This document shows positions 46,601 through 55,294 of a stretch of DNA of 64,000 bases, piece after piece (position 1 is the first letter of the stretch; each line of letters opens with the position of its first letter). Source of the DNA: an uncultured Prevotellaceae bacterium (GTDB lineage: Bacteria; Bacteroidota; Bacteroidia; Bacteroidales; Bacteroidaceae); NCBI GenBank assembly GCA_947307015.1, contig CAMZHV010000006.1, positions 1 through 64,000 of the forward strand. The letters run 5' to 3'. A program made the position numbers and the translations under genes. A model generated the notes under the pieces. That model was not told the origin of the DNA, searched no databases, and worked only from the letters and a program-made list of their open reading frames with translations.

Positions 46601-47572
46601 ATCGATGTCTACACCAACTGCGATAACGTGCAAATCCAGAATAACTGCGACTTCCTGAGCCGCTGTACTTTGGCCAACAAGCAACTCACGCTGAGCGCAT
46701 ATTATAACAACACCTCAGAAGCACGCATGGGTACCATCGCTGTGACAGCCACGAATCAGAAAGGCTCCATCACCCGACTCATTACCGTCATCCAGGAAGG
46801 CAACACCTCACCCTGGCAGAGAGACTATGTGGGTGTCTTTGTCGCCCTTGACAATATACCGACCGGTAGTGACGGCACTTTCAGCCAAACGCTGCCCGGC
46901 ACCGACCGCTACGGAACCAGCCGCCCAGGTCAGCTGTGTGTTCCTGTCTTTTGTAGAGCTTATACCGATGGCCAGACCAATATGACCGTCATCAGTGCCG
47001 ACAGTTGGGAGACCCGCTCTACGTGGAACTATTCGCCCTACGTGTACGAGTACGGTTCCAATATCTCATGGGATATCTACCTCAACATTGACCTTACCGC
47101 AGGCAGTGAGCGTATCACGTTCGGGCGTGTCAATTGGTATCACTACCAATACCAGAATCAGACGGACAATAGTGCAGATCCTCCTGTGACACAGCCGGTG
47201 CAAGAACCAGCCATACACACCATTTCTTTCAACTTGCATGACATTCCTTATGTCACGTCCTCATACCGCATGATATGGCTCGATGATACGTTGGGCAACA
47301 ACTACGCCACGCGCTTTTTCACGGACTTCCATCCACGCTACGGCATAAAGACCCCCGTCAGCCACTACATCTCCGAATTCCATGACAATTCCAACGGCGG
47401 TATGTCGCTTTCGGGGAATCCCTCCAGCCGCTCCCTCGGTTCACACGATACGGAATGGAGTATCAGTGTCGGACTCTTCCCTATAGGCGGCGGAGCACAT
47501 GTCCCCTGGGGGTTCCCTCCATCTGAACTATGGCGCTATGATGCATGGGAGCAGAAAAAAGGGGAAAAGTAA
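43646..47572 (+). CDS. Large exported BACON-domain protein
   Basis: 1308-aa secreted protein of unknown function. Signal peptide ARIFFLCLVHTLFLCPAVAQ, a short N-terminal domain echoing the preceding small protein (FYIYQNDGHFDGFFFDEVES), a beta-rich region (about 190-590) without a family I recognise, then about five BACON-type immunoglobulin-like domains beginning near residues 599, 696, 781, 866 and 966 (for example LSPNKLNFPKSGGKKIISVA and VPRVLNFEADGGSIDITIDK). The last 250 residues are again unassigned. BACON domains often bind glycans or mucin. Coupled to the gene before it and followed 43 nt later by the HExxH lipoprotein. Confidence 0.8.
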   Translation: MKKSARIFFLCLVHTLFLCPAVAQDAFYIYQNDGHFDGFFFDEVESISYTCTDTLGRTFAFPVAQEIVTADSTYRIMLTAIDSVSFVQPEIRFSSQLRRMDELGMTDFITEQNGMRVTFSGSLPSSLHPSVGDVLASFDFERFEGGLVGVVRSVGTGSGGIVVELDSISDLGQIFEQFVTVEEYAPPREPGEKPRYRMAGLDHIRGDEHRRAARAPIQRLSEGKFDTDALSFAHNFHVPYDGNGWSASLDIGVNAQTQLKSVWKIDVFGDKMFKYSAVQEFELKPSFTLKGKVIDDLTFGAKFIPPIYLPAAAPVFNAKLTFLPFIRLNAYVSLQFSTTTQKWKRYLSYEFNNWQTTNSDKSELSPTPVQYDLSLSAEGFIQAGLKASFGFSTIAAVEKAFKAGIEFNLWAGPKLTASISADLFKAGSDLYEGNGLSAYRTLKGNSKASLIPLSIDYELKALIKGFWMKNDTTTHTLLDGSIPFGERTFWLFPEFKNFNVTPSTVNPYTVVATATPTRELAWPQHLGFELLNERGESVETAFLIDSIYRPWGARGPFMTTFNKLSPGRYTIRPAIRLLLPTSNIDVATDIEKTFTVPKPQLDLSPNKLNFPKSGGKKIISVATTLDRINVTNVPEWATVTVEPTQISVDVKSMAAGVTTDRKATLRIVGEMADGAAHTEQPYVITQFAKEITLPSIEVRPRLLEFGTEADSRTVELTSNCESLTASCEDEWVHVNLSGELLTVGVDATDDLDERSTTIVITGSNEKGEATAIVVVKQKGLVSIVPRVLNFEADGGSIDITIDKPDRVSIDFTVPKDWIELDKAADHLTVRSEANYQVYTRRDTIYALAITPAGEKRLPIYINQTPYIELTPSEIKCDNDGGVFDLKVKTKLTNVDIQAVLGWIGLGLTDNNTRLTVSVDENATKMPRTGHGVIQGRKGNETISLYVPVYQGYFDEEDTDDWDIEEPRLAFSTYGLTISQNSDPHTIDVYTNCDNVQIQNNCDFLSRCTLANKQLTLSAYYNNTSEARMGTIAVTATNQKGSITRLITVIQEGNTSPWQRDYVGVFVALDNIPTGSDGTFSQTLPGTDRYGTSRPGQLCVPVFCRAYTDGQTNMTVISADSWETRSTWNYSPYVYEYGSNISWDIYLNIDLTAGSERITFGRVNWYHYQYQNQTDNSADPPVTQPVQEPAIHTISFNLHDIPYVTSSYRMIWLDDTLGNNYATRFFTDFHPRYGIKTPVSHYISEFHDNSNGGMSLSGNPSSRSLGSHDTEWSISVGLFPIGGGAHVPWGFPPSELWRYDAWEQKKGEK

Positions 47573-47615
47573 AATGTAGATTGTAAAATGTAAATTGATA
47601 ATTCCTAATAAAACT

Positions 47616-50351
47616 ATGAATCTATTCACGAAAAATTTCTTCCCCCTGCTGTCGGCAGCCCTGCTGACAATGGGTCTCGCGGCCTGCAGCGACAAGAATG
47701 AGAACGAAGAACCTGACAAGCCTACTCCTACAGTGCCCACGGGTAATAAATTCACCATCGCTCCGACAGGTGGAACCGTGGAGACGGGAACGTTGAAGAT
47801 GGAGATACCTGAAGGGACGTTCGGCGAAGAAGAGGCTGTGTATGTCGACAAGGCCGACGACGTACAAGAGGTGAAAGATGTTGCAGCCTCCGACTTCTAC
47901 AAACTCACCATCCCCGCCACAACGCAGCGGCCTATTCGTGTCAGCGTACGCAGCCAGCAGGCCTCGGAGTCGTGCTTGATGGTGGTGCGCTCTGTTGGAC
48001 GCGCCTCCAGCGGCGGCGAACAGCAGGACTTCTGCGTACCTATTGAGAAGGTTGCGTCCAGCGCCGACACCTTCACGGCTGAGCTGCCAGCCTTAGAGGG
48101 TGGCGACGGCATGGCTGAAGTGACCGTGGGACTCATTACTACCGAGTCCGCCGAGGCGGCAACGCGGACAGGTGATACTTATTCAGACATAACCGTCACG
48201 CTCCCCTACGCCAACCGCAGCATCAAGGTGGAGGTGACCTCTCAGACTCTGTATTACGACGTTGCCAAGACACGCATACTCAGGGAGAAGCTCATCCCAC
48301 AGGCGCTACATAAGCTCGATTCAATAGGCTTCCGCCTCGATGCCGACCGCGAGATAATACCCATAGAGATTGTGGCTTATTGGTACAAGGAGAAGCGTGA
48401 AGGGCTGTGGGGCCAGCACATCTGCAGCAAGCTGACGAAGCATTGGGACTGCGTGCAGATCAACGGCGAGAAGCTGGTAGATATGAACACGCAAGCACAG
48501 CAGGACGAGCTGGCCAAGACGCTCATTCACGAGCTTGGTCACTACTTCCAGACGGACTACGACAAGCGCCGCAGCCAGTGGAGCAAGGCCACCGAGTCGC
48601 CGGGAGCATACTACGCGCTCATGGAGGCTTCGTCGGTGTGGACGGAGCATTACTTCGGCGCGCCGCTATCCAGCATCGTGGTGGACAACGGAAAAGACTT
48701 TCTCTTGGATGGGCTATGGAACTGTAGCGAGAGCAATTACGACGCTCACGGCTACGGCATGGCTGTGCTCTTCACCTATCTCGCGCAAAAGTTTGGCGAC
48801 CTGAGCCTGATCAGCATCTTCGACGACTACAAAGCGGGCAAAGAGGCCGACGTCTGCCTCACCAACTACGCCAAAGCACGCAACTTCAGGATTGATGACA
48901 TAGATTGGTACAACGACTTCCTCCGTGCCACCGCCGAGGGCAGCGTCATCGACAAATACGACATGGGCGGACTGACGGACAAGTCGTGGGGAGTCAACGA
49001 CGAGACCCCCCACCCCCGCACGACGACTATCAACCGCTACGGCATGGCCGTGCGGAGCCTTTATCTGCTGGAAGGCACTAACGTTGACGGTAAACAAATA
49101 AACCTTAGCGAGGACGAGGAGGGCACATACACCGAGGTCTATCGTGCCGACTATGAGTTTAGCCGCGAAAAAGGCGTGCTGTCAACCGTCAGTAACATCG
49201 CATACCTGGGGCGCGTGAACAAGCACGCAGCGCTCACCGTCGCGGACAGCCTCAAAACATTGTTCAAGAAGCAGCGCCTGTTCTTCGTCACACTACAAGA
49301 CCCGCAGCAGTCGCACCAGGTTTCTGTACCGAGCAAACTGACATACCAGCTCTGCGATCCCCAGCCCACGCTGTCCATCTCGGCTACAAACATCGGCTTC
49401 GACCACGAAGGCGGCGAGCAGGTCTTCACAATGAACACCAATGTACCTCACCCCAACATCAGCACGAACGGAGCTGGCTGGCTCTCGGCAAACTACGATG
49501 CTGCCGACCATCAGCTCACCATCCGCGCCACCAAAAACGACGACAGCGACTCTCGCGAGGCCACCATCACCATCCGCGTCAGCAACGCCGTCGGCGAACT
49601 GCAACATGATATTGCCGTCAGGCAGTCGGGCAAGCCCCATGAGCCAGAGGAACCCAAGACTGTCTCAAGAGCTAAGATAACCCAGATGAACATGACTTGT
49701 ATCATACCGGTTGACAATTACAAGGTCATGGGTTATAGTGGAATACGAAATAAGATCGGCGCCATTGAATTCCAGTTTACTGCCGACTCAACAATGATTG
49801 CAGCGGAGGTAAAAGTGCCAGAAGAGAACCCGGAAAAAGAAGAGGACAAGTTCAAATATACCTATAACCTCCATGCCGTAGGCGACACGCTCGGCATCCA
49901 TTTCGACATCCAGACCGCTTTGGAGTACAACGAGAGCAGCGGATATTTCAAGCGCAAGGCAATGACAGGACATATTTCTTACGGCCCGGCACCCGACGAT
50001 GCGCTTTGCTATTCCTTCGGCTTCAACTTGGAAGGCTCCGACAACAAGATCATCTATTATGACATATACTATCCTGGCATCACATGGTCGAAGAGCATGA
50101 GGCACTATCCATACGACAACCCAGGATGGAACACCAACCACATTGTCGGCTTTACGGCCTCGTATCATAATCCTGATTTAGACAAGACCATAGATTTGCC
50201 TATGGGCGACCCGCAAGAATACAGTATCATCTATCCGTACACACTCAATGTGAATTTCATAGGGAAATGGGTCAAGGTTTCTGCAGAGGACGACGACAGC
50301 GTTGACAACGGACGCCCCGTAGCTGCGCCGTGGCAACGAAGACTGCGATGA
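47616..50351 (+). CDS. Lipoprotein with HExxH metalloprotease-like motif and BACON domain
   Basis: 911-aa predicted outer-surface lipoprotein: lipobox LLTMGLAACSDKNENEEPD at about residue 24, then an N-terminal ZU5/beta-type region (about 40-200). HELGH at 305-309 in KTLIHELGHYFQTDY, with glutamates E337 (LMEASSVW) and E344 (TEHYF) downstream, fits a zincin active site, although the family is not one I recognise. A BACON domain begins near residue 586 (LSISATNIGFDHEGGEQVFT). Activity on host glycoproteins or mucins is possible but unproven. Last gene of the three-gene operon. Confidence 0.75.
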   Translation: MNLFTKNFFPLLSAALLTMGLAACSDKNENEEPDKPTPTVPTGNKFTIAPTGGTVETGTLKMEIPEGTFGEEEAVYVDKADDVQEVKDVAASDFYKLTIPATTQRPIRVSVRSQQASESCLMVVRSVGRASSGGEQQDFCVPIEKVASSADTFTAELPALEGGDGMAEVTVGLITTESAEAATRTGDTYSDITVTLPYANRSIKVEVTSQTLYYDVAKTRILREKLIPQALHKLDSIGFRLDADREIIPIEIVAYWYKEKREGLWGQHICSKLTKHWDCVQINGEKLVDMNTQAQQDELAKTLIHELGHYFQTDYDKRRSQWSKATESPGAYYALMEASSVWTEHYFGAPLSSIVVDNGKDFLLDGLWNCSESNYDAHGYGMAVLFTYLAQKFGDLSLISIFDDYKAGKEADVCLTNYAKARNFRIDDIDWYNDFLRATAEGSVIDKYDMGGLTDKSWGVNDETPHPRTTTINRYGMAVRSLYLLEGTNVDGKQINLSEDEEGTYTEVYRADYEFSREKGVLSTVSNIAYLGRVNKHAALTVADSLKTLFKKQRLFFVTLQDPQQSHQVSVPSKLTYQLCDPQPTLSISATNIGFDHEGGEQVFTMNTNVPHPNISTNGAGWLSANYDAADHQLTIRATKNDDSDSREATITIRVSNAVGELQHDIAVRQSGKPHEPEEPKTVSRAKITQMNMTCIIPVDNYKVMGYSGIRNKIGAIEFQFTADSTMIAAEVKVPEENPEKEEDKFKYTYNLHAVGDTLGIHFDIQTALEYNESSGYFKRKAMTGHISYGPAPDDALCYSFGFNLEGSDNKIIYYDIYYPGITWSKSMRHYPYDNPGWNTNHIVGFTASYHNPDLDKTIDLPMGDPQEYSIIYPYTLNVNFIGKWVKVSAEDDDSVDNGRPVAAPWQRRLR

Positions 50352-50410
50352 GCGTATAGGGGTGGGGGTTGTAGCCTTTTTTGAAGAAAAAACTTTTTTC
50401 TGCGCTATTA

Positions 50411-50443
50411 TTGATGGTAGTTGCAGGAAAAGTTGTACCTTTG
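50411..50443 (+). promoter_or_regulatory. Promoter of the FetB-type permease gene
   Basis: TACCTTTG (50436-50443), preceded by TTG at 50411-50413 with a 22-nt gap. Start expected near 50450. Confidence 0.65.
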
Positions 50444-50479
50444 CAGGCGAAACGCGTCCATAAAGCATAAACTTCAACT

Positions 50480-51247
50480 TTGGATATATCCCTCACTTCT
50501 CTCGCCGTCGGCCTGCTGTTGCTGCTGATCCCGCTGTTTTTTCTCTGGAAACTGCGGACGGGGCTCGTGCGGGCTACGCTCATTGCTGCCGTGCGCATGA
50601 TTGTGCAGCTGTTCCTCATCAGCATCTACCTGCGCTATCTCTTCGAGTGGGACAATCCGTGGCTGAACATGCTGTGGGTGGTCATCATGGCCATCATCGC
50701 CACCCACACGCTGGGCGAGCGCACACACCTGCCGCGGCGCATCGTTGCCTTGCCAGCCTTTGTCGGCTTTTTTGTCGCAGCCCTCGTCGTTGGTTTCTTC
50801 TTCCTGTGTCTCGTCCTGCGCCTCGACCATCCTTTCACTGCCCGCTATTTCATTCCGATTATGGGCATCCTGATGGGCAATATGCTTGGCGTCAACGTGC
50901 TTACTCTCAGCACCTTCTACGACCGCATCGAACGCGAACAACCCACTTATTACTACCTCCTTGGCAATGGCGCTACCCGCTTCGAGGCGTGGTTGCCTTT
51001 CATGCGCGAGGCTGTCATCAAAAGTTTCACACCCTGCATCGCCAATATGGCCGTCATGGGCATCGTGGCGCTGCCCGGCACGATGATAGGTCAGATTCTT
51101 GGCGGCTCAGCCCCTGATGTCGCTGTGAAGTATCAGATGATGATCGTCATCATCACGATGTCAGCCTCCATGCTCTCCCTCATCCTTGCCTTGTGGCTCT
51201 CTACGCGCCGTGCCTTCGATGCTTTCGGTCGCCTAACCGTAGAATAA
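50480..51247 (+). CDS. FetB/UPF0014 family ABC permease
   Basis: Inner-membrane protein of 255 aa with about six to seven TM helices, matching the FetB (YbbM) family, which with the ATPase FetA exports iron in E. coli. Family segments: RMIVQLFLISIYLRYLF, FIPIMGILMGNMLGVNVLTL, GATRFEAWLPFMREAVIKSF and MGIVALPGTMIGQILGGSAP. No ATPase gene is adjacent. The only plausible start is TTG at 50480; no in-frame ATG lies near it. It runs into the phosphopantetheinyl transferase gene 6 nt later. Confidence 0.87.
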   Translation: MDISLTSLAVGLLLLLIPLFFLWKLRTGLVRATLIAAVRMIVQLFLISIYLRYLFEWDNPWLNMLWVVIMAIIATHTLGERTHLPRRIVALPAFVGFFVAALVVGFFFLCLVLRLDHPFTARYFIPIMGILMGNMLGVNVLTLSTFYDRIEREQPTYYYLLGNGATRFEAWLPFMREAVIKSFTPCIANMAVMGIVALPGTMIGQILGGSAPDVAVKYQMMIVIITMSASMLSLILALWLSTRRAFDAFGRLTVE

Positions 51248-51253
51248 CGCCTG

Positions 51254-51820
51254 ATGCTTTATCTGAACGACCACCTCCAAGACCTCGACCTCGACAACGC
51301 GCTCTCGCAGCTGTCCGACCAGCGTCGTGAACAAGCCCTGCGCTACAAGCACGACTTGGGACAGCGTACTTGTGCCGCTGCTTATTTGCTTTTGTGTCAA
51401 GGATTAAGGGCAGAATATGGTATCACGGATAAGCCTGTCTTCGCGTATGGTGAGCATGGCAAACCGTTCATCGTAGGGCATCCAGAGATTCATTTTAACT
51501 TCAGCCATTGCCGCGAAGCTGTCGTGTGTTTCGTCAGCGACCGTCCTGTGGGCATCGATGTGGAATCTAAGCGCTCGTTCAGCGACTCCTTAATCTCCTA
51601 CACCATGAACGCCCGTGAAGAGGCGCTCATCAGGGCGTCGGACAATCCCCCTCTTGAGTTTATTCGGCTCTGGACCAGGAAGGAAGCCGTGGTGAAGCTC
51701 ACAGGGGACGGCATTAGGAATAATATGCGAGAGATTCTTGAACGCGAAGATCTACACATCCAGACCGTCGTCAGCGACGACAGCCGCTATGTGTATAGCG
51801 TCTGCGAATTTCTTCGGTAA
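51254..51820 (+). CDS. 4'-phosphopantetheinyl transferase superfamily protein
   Basis: Transfers the phosphopantetheine arm of CoA to carrier proteins. 188 aa, Sfp-like. The magnesium motif VGIDVES is near residue 100, and the W-x-x-KE-A-xx-K motif is LWTRKEAVVKLTG near 138-150; NFSHCREAVVCFVSD is the conserved His-containing segment. It lies 6 nt after the permease gene. Convergent with obg, whose stop is 1 nt away, and no hairpin separates them. Confidence 0.9.
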   Translation: MLYLNDHLQDLDLDNALSQLSDQRREQALRYKHDLGQRTCAAAYLLLCQGLRAEYGITDKPVFAYGEHGKPFIVGHPEIHFNFSHCREAVVCFVSDRPVGIDVESKRSFSDSLISYTMNAREEALIRASDNPPLEFIRLWTRKEAVVKLTGDGIRNNMREILEREDLHIQTVVSDDSRYVYSVCEFLR

Positions 51821-51821
51821 C

Positions 51822-52988
51822 TTATTCTATGTCAACAATCTCGAAGTCCTCGAGGTCTTCGATGTCATCCACATCTTCGACGCTGTCTTCGTCGAGGATG
51901 ATTTCTTCGTCCTCGCCCTCGTCGGCCAGCTCTTCCTGCAGGAAGCTGAGGTCTTTGTCGCGGTGCACGAGGGCGGAGCTGTGCAGGAGCTGGCGGTCGG
52001 CGGTGTCAAGCTGCTGCCACAGGAGGTCTTTGAGCTGCGTGATATTGTAGCCCGTGACGGCAGAGATGAAGATGTGCGGCAGGTCGGTGGGCAGGTCAGC
52101 GCTGAGCATTTCTATGAGCTCGTCGTCGAGGAGGTCGGACTTGGTGATGGCGAGCACACGTTGTTTCTCCAGCAGTTCGGGATTGTAGGTGGTGAGCTCG
52201 TTGAGGAGCACTTCATAGTCGTGGCGTATGTCATCCGTGTCGCCAGGTATCATGAAAAGTAACAACGCATTGCGCTCGATATGCCGCAGAAAGCGGAGCC
52301 CGAGTCCCTTGCCTTCGCTGGCGCCCTCGATGATGCCAGGGATGTCGGCGATGACGAAGGAACGGTTGTCGCGATAGCTGACGACGCCCACGGAAGGCTC
52401 GAGTGTCGTGAAGGGATAGCCCGCAATCTTCGGCTTGGCAGAACTCACGGCGTTGACGAGTGTGCTCTTGCCCGCATTGGGGAAGCCCACGAGCCCCACG
52501 TCGGCCAGCATCTTCAGCTCCATGATGACTGTCATCTGCTGCATCGGTTCGCCAGGCTGTGCATAGCGCGGAGCCTGATTCGTGGCCGTGGCGAAATGCT
52601 TGTTGCCCAGACCGCCACGACCGCCCTGCAAGAGCATGACGACCTGTCCGTCCTCTGTGACATCGCAGACGAAGCGACCTGTCTCCGCATCGTAGACAAC
52701 CGTGCCGCACGGCACATCGATGTAGCGGTCCTGGCCGTCAGCACCGTGTGATCCGTTGCTACCTCCATTGCCGCCGTGACCGGCGAAGACATGACGGTCG
52801 TAGCGCAGATGCAGTAGGGTCCAATAGTTGCGGTTGCCGCGCAAGTACACGTGTCCTCCGCGTCCTCCGTCGCCGCCATCGGGGCCGCCATTGGGGATAT
52901 ATTTGGCGCGGTGCATGTGCATCGAGCCTCGTCCGCCTTTGCCTGAGCGGCAGATGATTTTGACGTAGTCTATGAAGTTTGTTTCCAT
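51822..52988 (-). CDS. obg: Obg family GTPase
   Basis: Essential GTPase acting in 50S ribosome assembly and stress control. 388 aa. The glycine-rich Obg fold covers residues 1-158 ([37 protein letters not shown]). The G domain has P-loop [14 protein letters not shown] near 165, [16 protein letters not shown] and TKSD. A strongly acidic tail (about 355-388) ends EIVDIE, typical of Bacteroidetes Obg. Divided from nnr upstream by a TTAAACTTTAACCC tandem repeat. Confidence 0.96.
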   Translation of the reverse strand: METNFIDYVKIICRSGKGGRGSMHMHRAKYIPNGGPDGGDGGRGGHVYLRGNRNYWTLLHLRYDRHVFAGHGGNGGSNGSHGADGQDRYIDVPCGTVVYDAETGRFVCDVTEDGQVVMLLQGGRGGLGNKHFATATNQAPRYAQPGEPMQQMTVIMELKMLADVGLVGFPNAGKSTLVNAVSSAKPKIAGYPFTTLEPSVGVVSYRDNRSFVIADIPGIIEGASEGKGLGLRFLRHIERNALLLFMIPGDTDDIRHDYEVLLNELTTYNPELLEKQRVLAITKSDLLDDELIEMLSADLPTDLPHIFISAVTGYNITQLKDLLWQQLDTADRQLLHSSALVHRDKDLSFLQEELADEGEDEEIILDEDSVEDVDDIEDLEDFEIVDIE

Positions 52989-52992
52989 AACG

Positions 52993-53069
52993 CTAAACCC
53001 TAAACTTTAAACTTTAACCCTTAAACTTTAACCCTTAAACTTTAACCCTTAAACTTTAACCTCTTAAAC
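52993..53069. repeat. 14-bp tandem repeat TTAAACTTTAACCC between nnr and obg
   Basis: About four full units of CCCTTAAACTTTAA lie between obg and nnr. The nnr stop codon (53042-53044) and its last codons (LKFKG) fall within the repeat. Confidence 0.85.
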
Positions 53070-54562
53070 GCCGCAGGCAGATAATCGATGATGTCGCTGG
53101 CGATGAGGCTCTCCTCGCCCAGCTCCTCAGCAGCGAGGTCGCCAGCGAGGCCGTGGAGATAGACACCGAGCTGTGCGGCTTCGGCGGGCAGGTAACCTTG
53201 GGCTAACAGGCTGGTGATGATGCCCGTGAGGACATCGCCGCTGCCCGCTGTCGCCATGCCAGGGTTGCCGGTAGGGTTGAATAGGACGTCGCCCGTGGGC
53301 GTGCAAATCTGACTGTAGTGGCCTTTCACGATGACAAAGACGTGGCGGTCGATAGCCAGTTGGCGCGCACGGTTCATACGTTCGAAGGAATTGGCGGAGT
53401 GGCCCACGAGACGATCCAGTTCGCGTGGATGCGGTGTGAGGATGCTGTCGGCTGGAAGGTCGGCGAGCCAATCGGGGTTCTCTGCCAGAATGTTCAGCGC
53501 GTCGGCGTCGATGATCATTGGACAGTTCTGCTGCGCGATGTAGGAATGTACGGCGGTTGCTGTGTGGCGCCGCTGTCCCAAGCCGGGGCCGATGCCTATG
53601 GCCTGATAGTTGCTGGAGTCGATGGCCGAGGTGATGATGTCATCGTCGACGTCGATTTGTATTATAGCTTCCGGCACACTGATTTGCATGATGCTGAGGC
53701 AGGCGTTGGGCACATGGGCTGTCACCTTGCCCAGACCTGTGCGGAGGGCGGCACGTGAGGCGAGGACGGCAGCTCCCGTCATGCCCCGACTGCCCGCCAC
53801 GATCAGCGCGTGCCCCATCGTTCCTTTGTGTGCGAAGCGCGGACGCTGGCGCAGCAGTGCCTTGACCTCCGCCTCCTCGGTAATCCAGAGGTAGCCTTTG
53901 ATTCCGTCGAGACCTTCCTGGCTCAATCCGATGGGCAGCAATTTGAACTCGCCGACAAAGCGCTGGTTCTCAGCGAACAAAAAGGCGAGCTTCGGCAGCT
54001 GGATGGAGAGCGTCAGCGTAGCTTGCACGACACTCTTGAGTTCGTTGTAGCTATTGTCCTCGCACATCAGTCCCGACGGCACATCGATGCTGACCACGGT
54101 GGCACGGCTCTGGTTGATACGCTTCACCACCATGGCGAAGCCTCCGCTCAGCGGCTTGCTGAGACCCGTGCCGAAAAGCGCGTCGATGATGAGGTCGTCG
54201 GGGTACAGGTCGGGGAATGTCAGCTCTGAGGTAATCTCGATGAGCGTGGCCCCTTCTATTTCTTTCAGCCGCTCGCGGTTGGTCTCGCAGTCGGGGTTCA
54301 GCTTACCTTTGACATTGAAGAGGTATGCGATGACGAGTCGCCCAGCCTCGGCCAACAAACGCGCCACGGCCAGTCCGTCGCCGCCGTTGCCGCCAGGGCC
54401 TGCGAAGACGATGACACGTCCGGCATCATCAGGCCAGCGGTTTAGGATTTCGTCGGCCACGGCACGGCTCGCACGTTCCATCAGGTCGATGGACGCGATG
54501 GGTTCATGTTCGATGGTGTAGAGGTCCAATTCGCGGAATTGTCCGCCCGTGAGAATCTTCAT
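53042..54562 (-). CDS. nnr: Bifunctional NAD(P)H-hydrate epimerase/dehydratase
   Basis: Repairs damaged hydrated NAD(P)H. 506 aa. The N-terminal YjeF-N epimerase domain (about 1-210) has FAGPGGNGGDGLAVARLL and DALFGTGLSKPLSGG. The C-terminal ADP-dependent dehydratase domain (about 225-500) has KGTMGHALIVAGSRGMTGAA, LTPHPRELDRL and the catalytic GNPGMATAGSGDVLTGII. The C-terminus ends in the simple repeat. A full promoter precedes it at 54590-54620. Confidence 0.95.
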   Translation of the reverse strand: MKILTGGQFRELDLYTIEHEPIASIDLMERASRAVADEILNRWPDDAGRVIVFAGPGGNGGDGLAVARLLAEAGRLVIAYLFNVKGKLNPDCETNRERLKEIEGATLIEITSELTFPDLYPDDLIIDALFGTGLSKPLSGGFAMVVKRINQSRATVVSIDVPSGLMCEDNSYNELKSVVQATLTLSIQLPKLAFLFAENQRFVGEFKLLPIGLSQEGLDGIKGYLWITEEAEVKALLRQRPRFAHKGTMGHALIVAGSRGMTGAAVLASRAALRTGLGKVTAHVPNACLSIMQISVPEAIIQIDVDDDIITSAIDSSNYQAIGIGPGLGQRRHTATAVHSYIAQQNCPMIIDADALNILAENPDWLADLPADSILTPHPRELDRLVGHSANSFERMNRARQLAIDRHVFVIVKGHYSQICTPTGDVLFNPTGNPGMATAGSGDVLTGIITSLLAQGYLPAEAAQLGVYLHGLAGDLAAEELGEESLIASDIIDYLPAAFKRLKFKG

Positions 54563-54589
54563 TTTGGGCTCTTTTTAAAAAATATGGTG

Positions 54590-54620
54590 CAAAAATACGT
54601 CAAACATCGTGAAATACAAA
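54590..54620 (-). promoter_or_regulatory. Promoter of nnr
   Basis: Minus strand: TTTG (54617-54620), 19-nt gap, TATTTTTG (54590-54597), 28 nt before the ATG. Confidence 0.75.
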
Positions 54621-54630
54621 ATAAATTACC

Positions 54631-54638
54631 TATTTTTG
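54631..54638 (+). promoter_or_regulatory. -7 box of hpt
   Basis: TATTTTTG followed by CAGGCG, about 42 nt before ATG 54681. Divergent from nnr. Confidence 0.7.
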
Positions 54639-54680
54639 CAGGCGAAAAGCTTATAACAGGGTCTAAAAGACGATAAAAGT

Positions 54681-55214
54681 ATGGAAAAACTGCAAGTAAA
54701 AGACAAGACCTTCGCTGTCAGCATACCTGAGGCGGAGCTTCAGAAAGAGGTGCGGCGCGTGGCAGCGGAAATCAATCGCGACTATGCTGGCCAGGAACCA
54801 TTATTCCTGCCCGTGTTGAACGGTGCGTTCATGTTTGCCGCCGATCTGCTGCGCGAAATCACGGTGCCGTGCGAGGTCAGCTTTATCAAGCTTGCCAGCT
54901 ATCAGGGCACTCAGACCACAGGCACCATCCGCGAGGTCATTGGTTTGGCCAAGGACATCACCAATCGCCCTGTCATCATCGTTGAGGACATCATCGACTC
55001 CGGCCTGACGATGGCTCACATGATTGAAACGCTGCAAGCGCACAATCCTGCCAGCATCGCCGTCTGCTCATGCCTCGTGAAGCCTGCCGCCCTGAAGGTG
55101 CATGTGCCTATTGACTACCGTTGTTTGGACATCCCTAACGATTTCATCATCGGCTACGGCCTTGACTACGATGGTTTTGCGCGTAATACGAGGGATATCT
55201 ATACGTTAGTTTAA
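54681..55214 (+). CDS. hpt: Hypoxanthine phosphoribosyltransferase
   Basis: Purine salvage enzyme converting hypoxanthine/guanine and PRPP to IMP/GMP. 177 aa, family size. The PRPP-binding loop VIIVEDIIDSGLTMAHMI is near residues 94-111, the flexible loop region SYQGTQTTGTI near 74-84, and the purine-binding end DFIIGYGLDYDGFARN. Followed by adk. Confidence 0.95.
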   Translation: MEKLQVKDKTFAVSIPEAELQKEVRRVAAEINRDYAGQEPLFLPVLNGAFMFAADLLREITVPCEVSFIKLASYQGTQTTGTIREVIGLAKDITNRPVIIVEDIIDSGLTMAHMIETLQAHNPASIAVCSCLVKPAALKVHVPIDYRCLDIPNDFIIGYGLDYDGFARNTRDIYTLV

Positions 55215-55290
55215 GGTTTAAGGTTTAAAGTTTAAGGTTTAAGGTAATTCTCAAAAATAAATAGTAATTCTCAAATTTAAAATAGAATAA
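55213..55290. repeat. GGTTTAAGG simple repeat between hpt and adk
   Basis: Five reiterations of GTTTAAGG/GTTTAAAG directly follow the hpt stop, then two copies of GTAATTCTCAAA, filling the 80-nt gap to adk. Confidence 0.75.
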
Positions 55291-55294
55291 AACA

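Noticed and set aside
49002-49022. Repeat element end in the HExxH lipoprotein gene
   Set aside because: Only a short run resembling AGACCCACCCC; no palindrome or partner end, and the flanking protein looks continuous.
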